Origin: Abelmoschus esculentus | Taxonomy: Eukaryota > Streptophyta > Magnoliopsida > Malvales > Malvaceae | Assembly (NCBI GenBank): GCA_035048815.1 | Contig: JAUCBN010000021.1 | Coordinates: forward strand, 5,115,501-5,179,500 | Direction: 5' to 3' | DNA: 64,000 nucleotides | Program-made: the position numbers and the translations under genes | Shown: positions 23,035 to 35,600 of the stretch, in pieces | Position numbering within the stretch: position 1 is the first letter of the stretch | Layout of the letters: the number at the start of each line of letters is the position of its first letter | The notes under the pieces: generated by a model | Database searches by the model: none | Seen by the model: the letters and a program-made list of their open reading frames with translations, nothing else | Told to the model about the DNA's origin: nothing

Positions 23035-23069
23035 GTGTTCTTCGTGTTCATGAAGAACACGAAGAACAC
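23035..23069. repeat. 15-bp-arm palindrome in the LTR of element B
   Basis: Perfect arms GTGTTCTTCGTGTTC and GAACACGAAGAACAC are separated by five bases. The LTR of element C has an equivalent palindrome at 38,116-38,144 with different but still complementary arms. Confidence 0.85.
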
Positions 23070-23532
23070 GGCCATGAACCACCGTGCACCCTGCCGCTAG
23101 ATAGAGCTCGCCGCCGCCTGACCCTTCTCCGACGAGTTTTCCGGCCATCGCCTAAGGACTATTTCCGACGCCGATGATCAATTCCGGCACCGGAGAACTC
23201 ACCGAAACTCTAAAAACGCGCCTAAAACACTCCAAAAATGTTAGAAACTCCCTAAAACTGATCAAAGCCTTCTCCTAAACACTAAAGGCATCCGACTAAC
23301 ACCCTACACCAACCTAATCCGACCCAGAATCCATCCAAGAACATCAAAACAAAAAAAAAGAAACTGGAAAAAGAACTAATCGAAAAGCTTATCGTTGGCT
23401 TTCGATTCCCCTCCTCTGATTAAGCTCTCCGATTACCAAATCCCTTGCTTCCTCTCTTTCGATTTGAACCCAGTAATTTGATTGCCAAAAACCTGATTCA
23501 AGCCTCTTCTCCTTCACCGATTCACTGCTCGA

Positions 23533-23557
23533 TTGAATCCCTTTTAAAGGGATTCAA
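23533..23557. repeat. 12-bp-arm palindrome in the LTR of element B
   Basis: Arms TTGAATCCCTTT and AAAGGGATTCAA are separated by a single base. The same palindrome occurs in the LTR of element C at 37,652-37,677 with a 2-base spacer. Confidence 0.85.
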
Positions 23558-23782
23558 ATCAGAATCCTAACCCCAATCAAATCCCTATCAATACTCCTCA
23601 AAACACTCATCCAACAACCCACTCAAATCCCTTCAAAACCGGAGTTCTCCCACGATCAAACTCTTTTTTTTCACGATTTTCTAATTTTTTATTATTATTA
23701 TTATTATATATATTTTAAATATTTTATTATTTATATTTTATTAATTATTATTTTATTTTATTAAATTCGTGTTGATAGTATT

Positions 23783-24590
23783 AAACTCAATATCTAAGGA
23801 AACCTGGAGGACATAAGACCACCACCTCCTTTCCCGCAGAGGTTAAAAAAGCACAAACAAGATCACCAATTTCAGAAATTCCTAGACATCTTAAAGCAAG
23901 TCCATATCAACTTGCCATTAGTTGAGGCTATTGAACAAATGCCCAACTATGCCAAGTTCCTAAAGGACATAGTATCCAAACGAAGAAGGCTAGGGGAATT
24001 TGAAACGGTGGCAGACACTGAAGGTTGTATGGCCATGCTGCATAATCGCATGCCGCCTAAGCTAAAGGATCCTAGATGCTTTACAATCCCTTGTGCAATT
24101 ATGGGATGGTTACGAAGGAAAGGCCCTATGCGACTTGGGAGCAAGCATCAATATAATGCCCAAATCAATTTTTCAGAAACTCGGAATAGGGCGGGCAAAA
24201 CCAACAATAGTACTGCTCCAACTTGCGAATAGGTCCTATGTACATCCCGAAGGCAAAATCGAGGACATTCTGGTTAAGGTCGACAAGTTTATATTTCCTG
24301 CTAACTTTTTCATCCTTAATTGTGAGGCCAACGACAATGCACCGATCATATTAGGTCGACCTTTCCTTGCTACTAGACGAACCATCATCGATGTGGAAAA
24401 TGGAGAGCTCACAATGCGGATAAACGATAAACAAGTCAAGTTGAACGCCTTCCACAATCTAACAAATTTAGACGCTCCAGCAGAATGTAAGGCTCTCCAT
24501 ACACCAAACCAGGGTACTAAAATATCTTGCCTGGACAGTACGCTCGGTAGACTGTTTGGTAAGCGAATAAAGCCCAAAGGAGAAGTCTAA
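23783..24590 (+). pseudogene. Element A gag end and Athila-type protease
   Basis: This continues A's coding sequence after the B insertion; the join is colinear with element I at about 63,800. The first part encodes the conserved linker MPNYAKFLKDIVSKRRRL. After a frameshift near 24,100 the protease follows: LCDLGASINIMPKSIFQKLG at its active site (Athila proteases have DLGAS here), then NAPIILGRPFLATRRTIIDV as the flap and second motif. The frame ends at 24,590. In an autonomous Athila the RT would follow; none does here. Confidence 0.8.
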
Positions 24591-25195
24591 TGCACTAAAG
24601 GGACTGGCCAACACGTGTAGGAAGATACGAGCCAGAAAGAGATAATCAAATTGGGCGATGCATTCACATGCACTCCACAAATAACATTATCTCTTCTCTT
24701 CCATTTTTGTTATTATATTAGGACTAGTTTATATATTGTTATGTGTTATTTTTAGTATTTTATGTTTTATTTTCAGTATCTTATGTTTTATATGTTGTTA
24801 TGTTTTATTTTATGTTTTTAAAGTTTTGTTTTAAAAATAAATAAAGCAATGAATGCAGAAAATAATTTCACAGCAGGAAGTTTGCTGCCGCGACAGTGCA
24901 CTGTGTCAGAGCCGCAGAATTCCTAACAGGCAGAAACAGTGCAATGGCTCTTTGCCAAGAAATCCGCCGCGGCAGTAACTGTTCAGCAAGGCAGTAAATG
25001 CCTAACGGCTAATTTCTATCACTCATATTTTTACAGCCTATATAAGCAGCTTCATTGTTGTGCACTATTTACTCTTGCATTCTTGCTACTTTTGCTTTCT
25101 TTAACAATCTTGTTCTCACTATCTTTCCAAATTCTTGAAATTTTCAGAACCCTCTCTACTACTCAGGAATTTTTTTTCTTTCTCAAACCAGTCTC
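24591..25195 (+). other. Linker of element A where RT and integrase would be expected
   Basis: About 600 bases of non-coding, T-rich sequence with repeats of TATGTTTTATTTT. It also holds several copies of a TGCCGCGGCAG-like motif (around 24,890 and at 24,966-24,975). No RT, RNase H or integrase remnant is visible in any frame. Confidence 0.55.
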
Positions 25196-26670
25196 CATGA
25201 ACAATCAATGGCTTCTTACACAAGATTCGCCCCGACCACTGTTGTTGACTGATTCAACCGCTTGTTCGTTGCTCGATAGTTATAGGAATAGCAAGAATTT
25301 CACCAAACCAATGAGGCATATTTCGGCATTGAACCATACTTGTTCAACAAGATCCAATATCAAGATTGGGAGGCATTCTGCCTACAGCCTCCATCGGCGA
25401 ACGCCACCATTGTGAGAGAGTTTTACGCACATGGGCCGAGCAAGGACAACCTCTATGTCCACTGTCGAAGCAAGCCTGTTCAACTTGATGCCGAGGTTAT
25501 CAATGAATTTTATGGTCTCACCCCCACACGTGATGTTCATGCCAAATTCGTAGACGACATCACAACTCAAGACTATGAAGTGATTAAAAATGAACTTTGT
25601 TACAGCAACACCTCATGGGAAACCGGTACCCATAAAGGTTCAGTAACAAGGCAGAGTTTTAAACCAGAGGGTAAGATGTGGTGTACTTTTTTCAAGAGAC
25701 GACTTATCCCAACCTCCCATAACAGCACAATGGACCGTAAAAGACTGGTGCTGATCCAGTCTATCATCAAAAAGAGAAGCATAAACATTGGAGATATAAT
25801 TCTTCACGAGATTCATGAATGTGGTAAGAAGGAACGTGGACCTCTATATTTCCCATGTTTAATCTCTGCCTTGTGTAATAATGCAAGAGTACCGGTCGAA
25901 GACACAGATGAATATACGCTAACTCGGCAGGGATGGACAAGAGATTTCTGTCACCAAGTTATGCAGATCACACATGCAGAACATGTCCAGGCAACACTGC
26001 AGTAGTTCACTGTAGACTTTACTGTTGAAGGGCTGTACTCGGTAGAAGCACCCACATCTGCCCAGGGCCCTGCCGTAGCAGACCCTTACGAAGAACTTCT
26101 GCAAAGGATGACAGCCATGGACCTTCCCAAATCAAGGGGCATAGTTCCTAGAATTTCCAGCTAACATATTCGTCACTGCCGCCCCTTATGGAGACAACAC
26201 CTGCCCCAAGGCTGCAACCATTTTTCCAACCCCAGCTGCATCAACAGTTTCATGCTACCGGACCTTCCAAGCCGGCCAGGTTCGCCAGAGTATCATCTAC
26301 CAGCCAAAGGCCGTCCAAGAGGCGAGCTGTTTTTAACTCTCTCCAAAGGGAACCAATCCCTATACCCAGTCTCAACAGAGACACACTGTCTCGCGAGATT
26401 GATGAATACCACAGTTCATCACATGAATCAGCAATACCCACTACCACGGCAGGGTGCGAGACAGAAATCATGCAAACAGAAAATATGGACGAAATGGAAG
26501 AAGGGGATGAAGTTACTACACCAACACACCGCACACCACCCAGTCGAGTTCAGCCACATCGGTAAGCCAAACAACAACAATCAACAGCACAGGGATCTAG
26601 ACGAAAGACGTCAGCAATACGGCCCAGGAGACTGCTCTGTACAAGCAGCTCCTCGGAATCGTTATAAATA
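25196..26670 (+). pseudogene. Athila env-like region (plant transposon protein domain) of element A
   Basis: Athila elements carry an ORF after integrase that has been called env-like. The frame 25,340-26,005 matches the domain usually annotated as 'putative plant transposon protein': NATIVREFYAH, VINEFYGLTP, WCTFFKRRLIPTSHNSTM, INIGDIILHEI and YFPCLISALC, in that order. Upstream frames from 25,196 (about 50 residues in another frame) belong to the same protein. After 26,005 the C-terminal part is low-complexity and rich in P, Q, T and E, and is split into overlapping frames up to about 26,670. I see no signal peptide or clear membrane segment, so an entry function is not supported by this sequence. 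Confidence 0.7.
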
Positions 26671-27207
26671 ATTTTTATGCTTTTGTCTATTTCATTATTA
26701 CAATTGTTGTTTGCCTTATATTTTGAGCATTGAGGACAATGCTCGGTTTGAGTTTGGGGGTATTGTAGGTGCAGAAGCACTGCCGAGGCAACCCGCTGTC
26801 GCAGCATTACCATAAAAAGGGAGTAATTTTTTTTTAAAATTTTTTTTAATATTCTCTTTTCTTGAATTACTGTTTTTAATCTTACACTGCTCTACATCAG
26901 CTTTGCTTTAGTTTACTCCTTTAAGGCTATAGAAATCTTTCTCCTTACCATGGCCAATTTCTGTTTTGAAGGGATAACCATAGGATACTCATGAAATAAA
27001 ACTTAGAAACTTGCTTTAGGATTAGAAAGAAAATAAACACTTTTTGGACTTGTTTTATTTAGGAGTTCTTTTAATAAACTTAGGTGATAAAGACTTAGAA
27101 CCTTTTGGAAAAATAACTAGAGGTACCTATCACTGGCTCTAGTTTTTCTCTTCTTCATGCTAGAGGTGCCCGAAATTAGCTCTAGTATGCTAAATAGGCA
27201 GTTAAAA
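26671..27207 (+). other. Post-env region of element A
   Basis: It contains the conserved Athila segment ATTGAGGACAATG plus a G-rich run (GAGTTTGGGGGTATT) at about 26,727-26,764, similar to the true PPT region at 40,278-40,308. Two copies of a 24-bp phrase (AGAGGT..CC......GCTCTAG) lie at 27,119-27,142 and 27,162-27,185. A third copy lies just after element C (39,995-40,018). The join to element C is at about 27,207. Confidence 0.5.
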
Positions 27208-28905
27208 AGGAAATTGATGCAAATCATTGGGAAGGATAAGGAATTTTGGGACCAGAAGATAATGGGTCACGATCACAACGACGTGAGGAATAACAAAGAG
27301 TGAGTTGGAAGGTTTTAAGGGATTTAATAGCCGCTAGTAGTGAAGAGCCCACCAAGGCAAGAAGGATTTACGCTCTTTGTATCTATGGGTTAGTGTTATT
27401 TCCAAGAACTCCCGAACATATAGACCCATCCACTGTTGGTTTGTTCGAGAGATTGTTCAAAGGCGTGAATCCGGTTCCTGCCATTTTAGTCGAGACTTAT
27501 AGATCATTGACCGCATGCAAGAAGGCCAATGAAGAAATGTTTTGGGGTTGTGCACAGTTACTAGAGGTATGGTTCAGAGGTCATCGTTAGAGCCCCCCAT
27601 ATAGCGCCTTAAGGTTCAGGACCACTTACTCGCCCATTGAAGAATATCTGAAGAGTTGCGTTTTGGAGAAAAAGACTGAAACCCAATGGAGCGATCTCTT
27701 TCGGGATTTAACAGATTCAGACGTCGTTTGGAAAACCTGTAGGTTAAACAGAGGAACTACTTTCCGATATCGGTGCGGAGATAGCGATTGGATTCCATTG
27801 GTGGGCATATGGTGAGGAACAACTTATTGCCCATTGCTAGTTTCGAGGCAGTTCGGGTCAAGACAGTTCATACCAGTTACAGTGGGGATGACAAGTTTCA
27901 GTTATACACACCAAAGCGAAGGGTACAGATCTAGGATAGCCCAAATTGTGAAAGCTTGGGATTCGCCCAGAAGAGTTCAGCCTTACCGAGAGTACAAAGT
28001 TATGGCCCAATATGACAAATGGAGGGCGTGAAGGGTGAATGATGGAGCTTTCCTAGGAATACCGAGGGATGATGGATCGTCTTCAAACAAAGTAGCCCTA
28101 GAAGCACCATCAGCACTAGAAAAGCTTAAGGAGGATCAAGATTTGGATTTTCAAAGACAAGAGAGGAAGATCTACGAACGTACGTAGGAGTTGAACTTTA
28201 CAAAGTATCATGTAATGACACAAGAGAGGGAAGAGAAAGAGATGACACTTCATAATGAAAAGTTAAGTCGGGATCTGAGAGAGGCATGAGAAATGTCTGT
28301 GGGGAATAAGAGGAAATACCCAAGGGAAGGTGAAAGCAAGATCATCGGGGATTTTTCTTACTGCTTGGACAAGGCGATGAGGGAAAACGAAGACTACAAG
28401 AAGCTCTACGAGCGGAAGTGCCGTGAAGCAAGGGAAGCGAACTACAAAGCTAGGAAGATGTTAGATAAAGAGCAAGTAAAGAACCTTGAGTTGACAACCC
28501 AGGTAGCACAGTTAGAGGAGTTGGTTACCAGGTATCACAACGAGGACAAGGCTAAGATGGAAGAAGAAAAAGAGGGTCTACAACAACAGATTGTCTCGCT
28601 TGAGAACCAAGTACAAGGGTTGCGAGAGAAGTTAGTCGACTTCGAAGGGGCTTTGTGCCAGGATACCGGAGGAGCATGGAGGACAAAGTATGGAGCAGTG
28701 CAGCGTACGATTCAGAGTTAGAATAATGAGCTGGTCAACTTCAAAGGACAAGTCAGAAGCATCACATCTTATGTACAGATATTATCGAGAGAAGCTATAA
28801 CTATTCTGAGGCAGCCGGACATCGAGCAAGGGCATGGAGAAGCCATTGTACGCCTGTTGCATGAGTTGACCAATTTGGGGATTAGGGCCAGCAGTTTTTT
28901 GTAGT
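27208..28905 (+). pseudogene. Element C ORF1 remnant (DUF7745-like plus coiled coil)
   Basis: Homologous to 18,133-19,830 of element B. It contains ARRIYALCIYGLVLFPRTP, a stop near 27,590, the GMTSFSYTHQ segment near 27,890, and a coiled-coil tail at 28,293-28,905 (KMEEEKEGLQQQIVSLENQV). The N-terminal part seen in B at 20,184-19,950 is missing because of the 5' truncation. Several stops and frameshifts mean no protein can be made. Confidence 0.7.
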
Positions 28906-29128
28906 TATCTTTAATTTGTAGTGAATCCTTTTTGGACAAACAAATGTTTTTAAGACATTGTTTTACGGATTCAATACCTTCTTGCATTCATGCATCCATG
29001 CATTCATAAATCATATGCATTATTAATTAAAATAAAGTTTAATAATAAAGGTTTTATGGTAGTGAACTCTAAAAATTGCAAACATACTATATACATACTC
29101 AACACGCTCGCGCACAAGAAAGCTAGCA

Positions 29129-31289
29129 ATGGAAGAAAGGCTAAAGAAATTAGAGGAAGATCGTGTTGAATTCCAAAATCGATTGGATGCGATAGAAAAC
29201 GGCATGAAGGATGGTTTTGCCAAGATTCAGACAGATATTATCAGTCAAATAACCGCTTTGTTGGGGCCAAGACAAGGTGAGAAAGACAAGGCACCTATGG
29301 AAGGGATGGATGAGACTGAAGGACAAGTAGACACCATAACTCACATGAGGGAGCAACCCGAAATGCAGTCAGCACCAGGAAGAGTGCAGTTTAATTTGGT
29401 AGGGGCATCCATAAGTCACCCCGTAGAAGTTGATGATTTCACTCCGAACGTCGACGAGGTCCCAGATCTCAATTTTATGAGTGAAGTAGATAAGATGCGC
29501 CAAGGCATGGAAAAGAAATATGCCGACCATTTCAAGGCACTCGAGGCGAAGATTCAAGAAATACAAGGGTCAGCTGATAAGAGCACTGATGCATTTGATC
29601 TAGGGTTGGTTTTTGATTTGGTCCTACCACCGAAGTTCAAGATGCCCGATTTTGAGAAATATGACGGGACGTCATGTCCTAGCGCCCATATGACAATGTA
29701 TTGCCAGAAGATGGCCGCTTTTAGCAAGGATGAGAAGCTGTTGATCCATTGCTTTCAAGATAGCCTGACGGGTTCTATTATCCGATGGTACACATAATTA
29801 AGCCGGGAAAATATAAAGTCGTGGAAGGACTTATATCATGCTTTTATGGAAAATTACAAATATTTGTCGGAGATGGGACCCACTAGGATTATGTTGCAAC
29901 AGATGGGGCAAAGGTCTAATGAAACGTTCCGACAGTATGCTCACAGATTGAGGGATCTGGCCTCTCAGGTGCAGCCTCCGTTGATTGAGAAGGAAATGGC
30001 CCACATGTTTGTGGAAACGTTGAAAGGCCTAATGTACGATCGGTTGTTTACTAGTACATCAATGCTAAGCTTCTCTCAAATAGTTGCTACCAGAGAGTTG
30101 GTAGAAGTGGCTATCAAGAGTGGGAGAATTGAGGGGTCTAACAGCTTCAAAAAGAGCTTCAAGAAGAAGGACAATGAAGTGAATAACGCTGTCGTGTATG
30201 AAGCGCCGAGAAATATGACGATTTCCAAACCGGGGACAAGAGCAGGCAGCTCATAGGGTTCGAATAAGAAGGAATCAAAATGGGAAAGGCCGAATTTCAC
30301 ACCTATCCAGTCACATATACTGAGTTGTACACTCAGCTACACGATACAGATATGATACGTCCGTATTTCATCGTACCACTCAAACCTCCATATCCACACT
30401 GGTATGACCCGAAGGCTCGGTGCGAATACCATGCTAAAGTTCATGGACATAGCATCGAGAATTGCACAACCTTTGAAAGGATTGTTCAAAACATGATAAA
30501 CACCGAGGTTTTAAAATTCGATGAACCCAGTGTATCTACAAACCCACTACCGAACTATGGCGGTCGAGGTGTAAATGCGATCGAAGAGGATCAAATGAGG
30601 CAGATTAAAATGAGTGTATCGAAGATCCGATCACCATTGAAGTGGGTCTTTCAACAGCTATTCAATAACGGGCTTATATGCCAAGGGATGAGGATGAAGG
30701 AATCTACTAAGACAGGCGCGTACTGCGAGTTCCACCAGGAACAGGGACATATAATTCAACATTGTAGTGAGTTCAAGAATTTACTACAAGGAATGATGGA
30801 CAACAAGGAGGTAGAGTTCTTTGCGAAGGAGGAGGTCGAAGAGTGAGGGATGTATGTACGTCTGAAAGAACTAGGCCGAAGTATAGCGCAGACAAGCCGT
30901 TGGTCATTTTAGCTCGACCAAAGGGTAACAATTCAGTTGGACCAGCAAATGCTCCTCGCATAGTAATTACTCCTCCTATACCCTTCCCGTTCAAGGATAC
31001 ACAAAGGGTTCCATGGAATTATGCCGCGAGTGTGGCTAGGCCAAGTAGTTCGAAGCCCATCGAGGAGGTGCAACCAGGAAAACCTGAAACCGTCGAGAAG
31101 GTCAAAACGGGGGAGCCAATGAATGAGGTAGGGCATTTCACAAGAAGTGGGAGATGTTACTTACCGGCTCAAGAAAAAGAAGAAGATGATGCCAAACATA
31201 CCGAGAAAAAGAAAATTTTTGCAGATCCAACTCCGAAGGTGAATGAGCCTGTCACCGAGGACAAACGCATGAATTTCTGCGATTCTTAA
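29129..31289 (+). pseudogene. Element C gag
   Basis: The frame starts at 29,129 with MEERLKKLEEDRVEFQNRLD and stays open to 29,797 (capsid-like KFKMPDFEKYDGT). It continues after a stop at 29,846-30,256 (ETFRQYAHRLRDLASQV). Zinc-knuckle-like motifs CEYHAKVHGHSIENC (about 30,420) and YCEFHQEQGHIIQHC (about 30,720) follow, each CX2HX5HX4C. These histidine-for-cysteine knuckles are also seen in B. A frameshift near 30,845 and a stop near 31,289 interrupt the join to protease. Confidence 0.8.
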
Positions 31290-31318
31290 AGTACAATGAA
31301 TATAAAATTGTTAAACAG

Positions 31319-32486
31319 TTGAAAAAGCAACCAGCCAGAATCTCTATTCTCGATATACTGTTGAGTTCTGAAGGACACCGTGATGCCCTTTTGAAAGTGT
31401 TAAACCAGACTTTCGTCCCGAAAGACATATCAGTGAACAAGTTGGACCGAGTTGTTAATTACATCACCGCGGAAAATTATATAACGTTCACTGATGATGA
31501 GATCCCGGACGGTGGAATGGGGTCTATCAAAGCTTTAAACATGACCCACTGCAAGGGTCATGTTGTGCCGGGAGTTCTAATTGATAATGGTTCATCTTTG
31601 AATGTGTTACCTATGGCAACTTTGCAAAGGTTACCCATAGATGTTGCTCACATGAAAAGCTACCAGAATGTGGTCAGAGCATTCGATGGGACCGCAAGGG
31701 ATGTGTTGGGCAGGATTGAAGTGCCCTTGCTGATTGAGCCGTCCGTGTACAATATATATTTTGTTGTAATGGATATTAAGCTCACCTACAATTGTCTACT
31801 CGAGAGACCTTGGATCCATTCCGCCAGGGCAATGCCGTCATCACTTCACCAGAAGCTGAAGTTTGTAGTGGACGGGAAGCTCGTGTGTGTCGGGGTAGAA
31901 GAGGACATCATTGCATCCGTCTCCACAGATACACCATACGTTCAAGCGAATGAGGAGGCGTTAGAATGTTCTTTCAGGGCTTTGGAGTTCATCAACGTCG
32001 CATTTGTTGCTGAAGGTATAAAGTTCCCATGTCCAAGGTTGTCGAACTGCACAGAGATGACCGTTAAATAGACCATTGGTAAAGGAGCCAAAGCCGGAAG
32101 AGGACTAGGAAGAAGGTTACAAGAGAGCTTACGCCCGAGCTTGTGGTTATGAAGAAAGGGCGAGCTGGATTAGGCTTTTCAATTGAGGCGTATTGGAATA
32201 AGTATGTAAGAATTACAGTTAAGAAGTCAGCCTCATTAAGTGCAAAGATCGACTTCATCTCTCATGGATTTGTGAATGTCACTGAACAAGTAGAGAAGAA
32301 TCGTTTAGAGGCTATTAGGCTCTAAGAGGAAGAAATATTCGGGGAAGCTTTCGAAGGTCTGATGGTGGGAAGAATTTCTGAAGGACCAAGGATGAATTTA
32401 CTAGAGAGAATTCGTTCGTACCTCCCTAGCGAGACTTTGAAGAACTGGACCATAGAGGATTTACCTGTAGTTTTCAAAACAGAGTA
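31319..32486 (+). pseudogene. Element C protease and G-patch-like segment
   Basis: Homologous to 14,555-15,655 of B. The active site is VLIDNGSSLNVLP near 31,580; the second motif is altered to NCLLERPWI (G to E), which alone would probably harm the enzyme. Stops at 32,070 and near 32,325 and a small frameshift near 32,120 (before KKGRAGLGFS) break the frame. It ends at a TAA at 32,485. Confidence 0.8.
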
Positions 32487-32687
32487 ATGTCATAAACCAC
32501 CATGTACTTTTTGCCCGCAAGTATAGGAGATTTTCTGTAAAGGGCTTTTTCATATTTTTTATTAGCAAATAAAGATGTTTTTTTCCTTTCTTCAATGGAA
32601 AACATTCTCTTTCATTCATTCGCTTCATCCATTTCTTTCTTTATTCATTTATTATTCTCATCCAAATATACAAAGTTTTCTTCGCAG
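32487..32687 (+). other. Probable protease-RT intron of element C
   Basis: About 200 non-coding bases end in a pyrimidine-rich acceptor (TTTTCTTCGCAG, 32,676-32,687). Coding similarity with B resumes exactly after it (GTTCCCAATCGAC). The same acceptor is at 14,364 in B. CCGCAAGTATAG near 32,515 is a candidate donor. Conservation of a spliced intron at this point fits the Ogre group. Confidence 0.45.
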
Positions 32688-35600
32688 GTTCCCAATCGAC
32701 GATTGCATGAGTGACTCTGTGCCTAAACCCGAAATAGATTTGAAAGGGATCTCTTGTCTAACAGAAATCAATGAGTGTGAAGATAATGCGGACTATGAGG
32801 TTCCTGAAGAATTGCTAAGGTTGGTGGAGCAAGAAGATAAGCAAATCATGTCCCACAAAGAAGAGATAGAGATTCTGAATCTGGGTACCGAAGAAGAGAA
32901 AAAGGAAATCATGATCGGAGCAACATTTCCGCCAAGGGTAAAGCAAAATTTTATAGTCTTATTGCAAGAATTCAAGGATGTCTTTGCATGGTCTTATCAA
33001 GATATGCCAAGCTTGAATACTGACATTGTGGTCCATAAGTTGCCCATTAGACCAGATTGCAAGCCCATACAACAGAAGCTCAAAAGGTTGAGACCATAAA
33101 TGTTGTTGAAAATCAAAGAAGAAGTCCAGAAGAGATTGATGCAGGCTTCCTACAGGTAGCAGCATACACAGAATGGGTAGCAAACATAGTCCCCATGCAA
33201 AGAAAGATGGGAAAGTTCGGATGTGTATGGATAATAGGGAAGTGAATAGGGCAAGCCCGAAAGACAATTTCCCTTTATCCCATATAGATGTTCTGATAGA
33301 CAATACTTCGGGGCATTCATGGTTCTCTTTCATGCATGGGTTCTCGGGTTACAATCAGATTAAAATGAATCCAGAAGATATGGAGAAGACAACTTTTACC
33401 ATATTGTGGGGTACGTTCTGCTATAAAGTCATGCCTTTTGGGTTGAAGAATGTCGAGGCCACGTATCAGAGAGCTATGGTGACATTGTTTCATGACATGA
33501 TGCACAAAGAAATCGAAGTTTATGTGGACGATATGATAGTCAAGTCCCAAACAGAGGATGGACATGTGCAGGATTTAAAAAAGTTGTTCCAAAGGCTATG
33601 AAAGTATCAGTTGAAGCTTAACCCTAATAAATATATGTTTGGGGTTACATCCGGCAAGCTACTTGGTTTCGTAGTCAGCCGAAGGGGCATTGAAATCGAT
33701 CCTGATAAAGTCAAGGTGATTCAAAATTTGCCACCTCCAAAAACACAAAGAGGTTCGGGGCTTCCTTGGAAGATTGAACTACGTCTATCGGTTTATTTCT
33801 CAGCTAACTGATAGATGTGATCCAATTTTTAAACTACTACGGAAGAACAACCCAAGTGAGTGGAATGATGAATGTCAGGAAACATTGGACAAGATCAAAC
33901 AATATCTGTCCAACACACCGGTATTGGTGGCACCAGTTCCTGGGAGACCATTAATCCTCTACTTGGCGGTGTTCGAGAATTCCATGGGGTGCGTACTGGG
34001 GCAACCTGATGATACTGGAAAGAAGGAAAGAGCAATCTATTACCTGAATAAGAAATTTACCGAGTGTGAGGTACGGTACCCGTTTATCCAAAAGATGTGT
34101 TGATATCAACCACTTGTTTGGGTTACCCGTCGACTCAGGCAATATTTGTTATATCACACCACGTGGTTGATATCAAAGCTTGATCCATTGAAGTTTCTGA
34201 TGGAAGCACCCGCATTGACTGGGAGATTAGCATGTTGGCAAATGTTGTTGTCCGAATTTGATATAGTGTACATCAGCCAAAAGGCAATTAAAGGGAGTGT
34301 CATAGCTGACTTTCTTGCAAGTAGAGCCTCGGATGATTATGAGCCTCTGAACTTTGATTTTCCCGATGAGGATGTAATGACCATTTCCGTTGAAGAAAAT
34401 GAAGAAATAGAAAAATGGAAATTTTATTTCGATGGGGCAGTCAATGCCCTCAGACGGGGAATTAGGGCTGTATTGATATCTTTAGATGGTATACATTACC
34501 CTCTCACGAGCAAGTTGGAATTTTTTTGTACCAACAATATGGCTGAATACGAAGCATGTGTTATGGGATTGAAGGCTACAATAGAAAGAAAGATAAAGGC
34601 CTTGAAGGTATACGGAGATTCAGCCTTAGTTATTTATCAACTACGTGGAGAATGGGAAACCAAAAACACGAAGTTGATAGAATATCGAAAGTTGATATTA
34701 GAGCTAATTGAAGAATTTTAAGAGATAACATTTGCATACCTTCCTAGAGATGATAACCAAATGGCAGATGCCCTAGCTACACTAGCCTCGATATTTTAAG
34801 CAAATAGACCGGAGGATATGATGCTAATACGAATGTAGAGCTATGAAACATATCCTCATTGCAGCAACTTGGAAGAAGAGGATGGTAATCCTTGGTATTT
34901 TGATATTCTACAATACATCAAGTTCCAAGCTTATCCATTTGGAGCTAATGACATTGACAAGAGAACAATCAGGAGAATGGCTGTTGCGTATGTGTTAGAT
35001 GGCGACGTCTTATACAGAAAGAGCAGAGATCAAGTGCTGCTAAGATGTGTCAATTCCCGTGAGGCTAAAAAGTATTCTTGAAGAAAGAGATTATTTGTCG
35101 GTATGGTCTACCAGAGCGAATCATCACGGATAATACTACCAATTTCAGCAACAGATTGATAGCAGAAACCTCTGAGCAGTTCAAAATAATTCATCACAAC
35201 TATGTGGCGTACCGACCAAAGATGAATAGAGCCGTTGAGGCAGCAAATAAGAACATTAAGAAGATCATATCAAAGATGACTGAAACATACAGAGACTGGC
35301 ATAAAAGGCTTCCTTTCGCCTTGTTTGCATACCGAACTTCGATAAGAACTTCTACCAGGGCAACACCATATTCCCTAGTATATGGTACTAAAGCAGTGTT
35401 ACCTCTAGAAGTTAAAATCCCATCTCTTCGAGTATTATCAGAAGTGAAGCTAGATGATGTAGAGTGGGTACAGATTCGTTTGGATCAGTTGAATCTAATC
35501 GAAGAAAAGCGGTTGAAAGCTATCTGCCATATCCAGATGTATCAGAAACGGATGATTTGAGCTTATGATAAGAAAGTTCGATCGCGAGAATTCCGAGAGG

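Larger units (their letters stand above)
8514..23777 (-). mobile_element. Element B: Ogre/Tat-type Ty3 retrotransposon, minus strand, TSD GTATT
   Basis: A 15.3-kb element inserted in the gag-protease region of A. GTATT is present at 8,509-8,513 and 23,778-23,782, and removing B restores a sequence colinear with element I around 63,790. Reading on the minus strand: 5' LTR 23,777-21,039, PBS, tandem repeats, ORF1, gag, protease, a probable intron, RT, two RNase H domains, integrase, 3' untranslated region and a truncated 3' LTR. An extra ORF1 upstream of gag, dual RNase H domains and an intron between protease and RT are known features of the Ogre/Tat lineage. All coding parts have frame lesions. 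Confidence 0.85.
21039..23777 (-). repeat. 5' LTR of element B (2.74 kb)
   Basis: A full-length LTR read on the minus strand, from TATCAACACG at 23,777 (ancestral TGTT/TGTC mutated) to CGCGATA at 21,039. It is related to the LTR of element C (37,428-39,995). It contains two long palindromes listed separately and blocks of AATTAATTAAA near 22,080-22,450. Confidence 0.85.
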
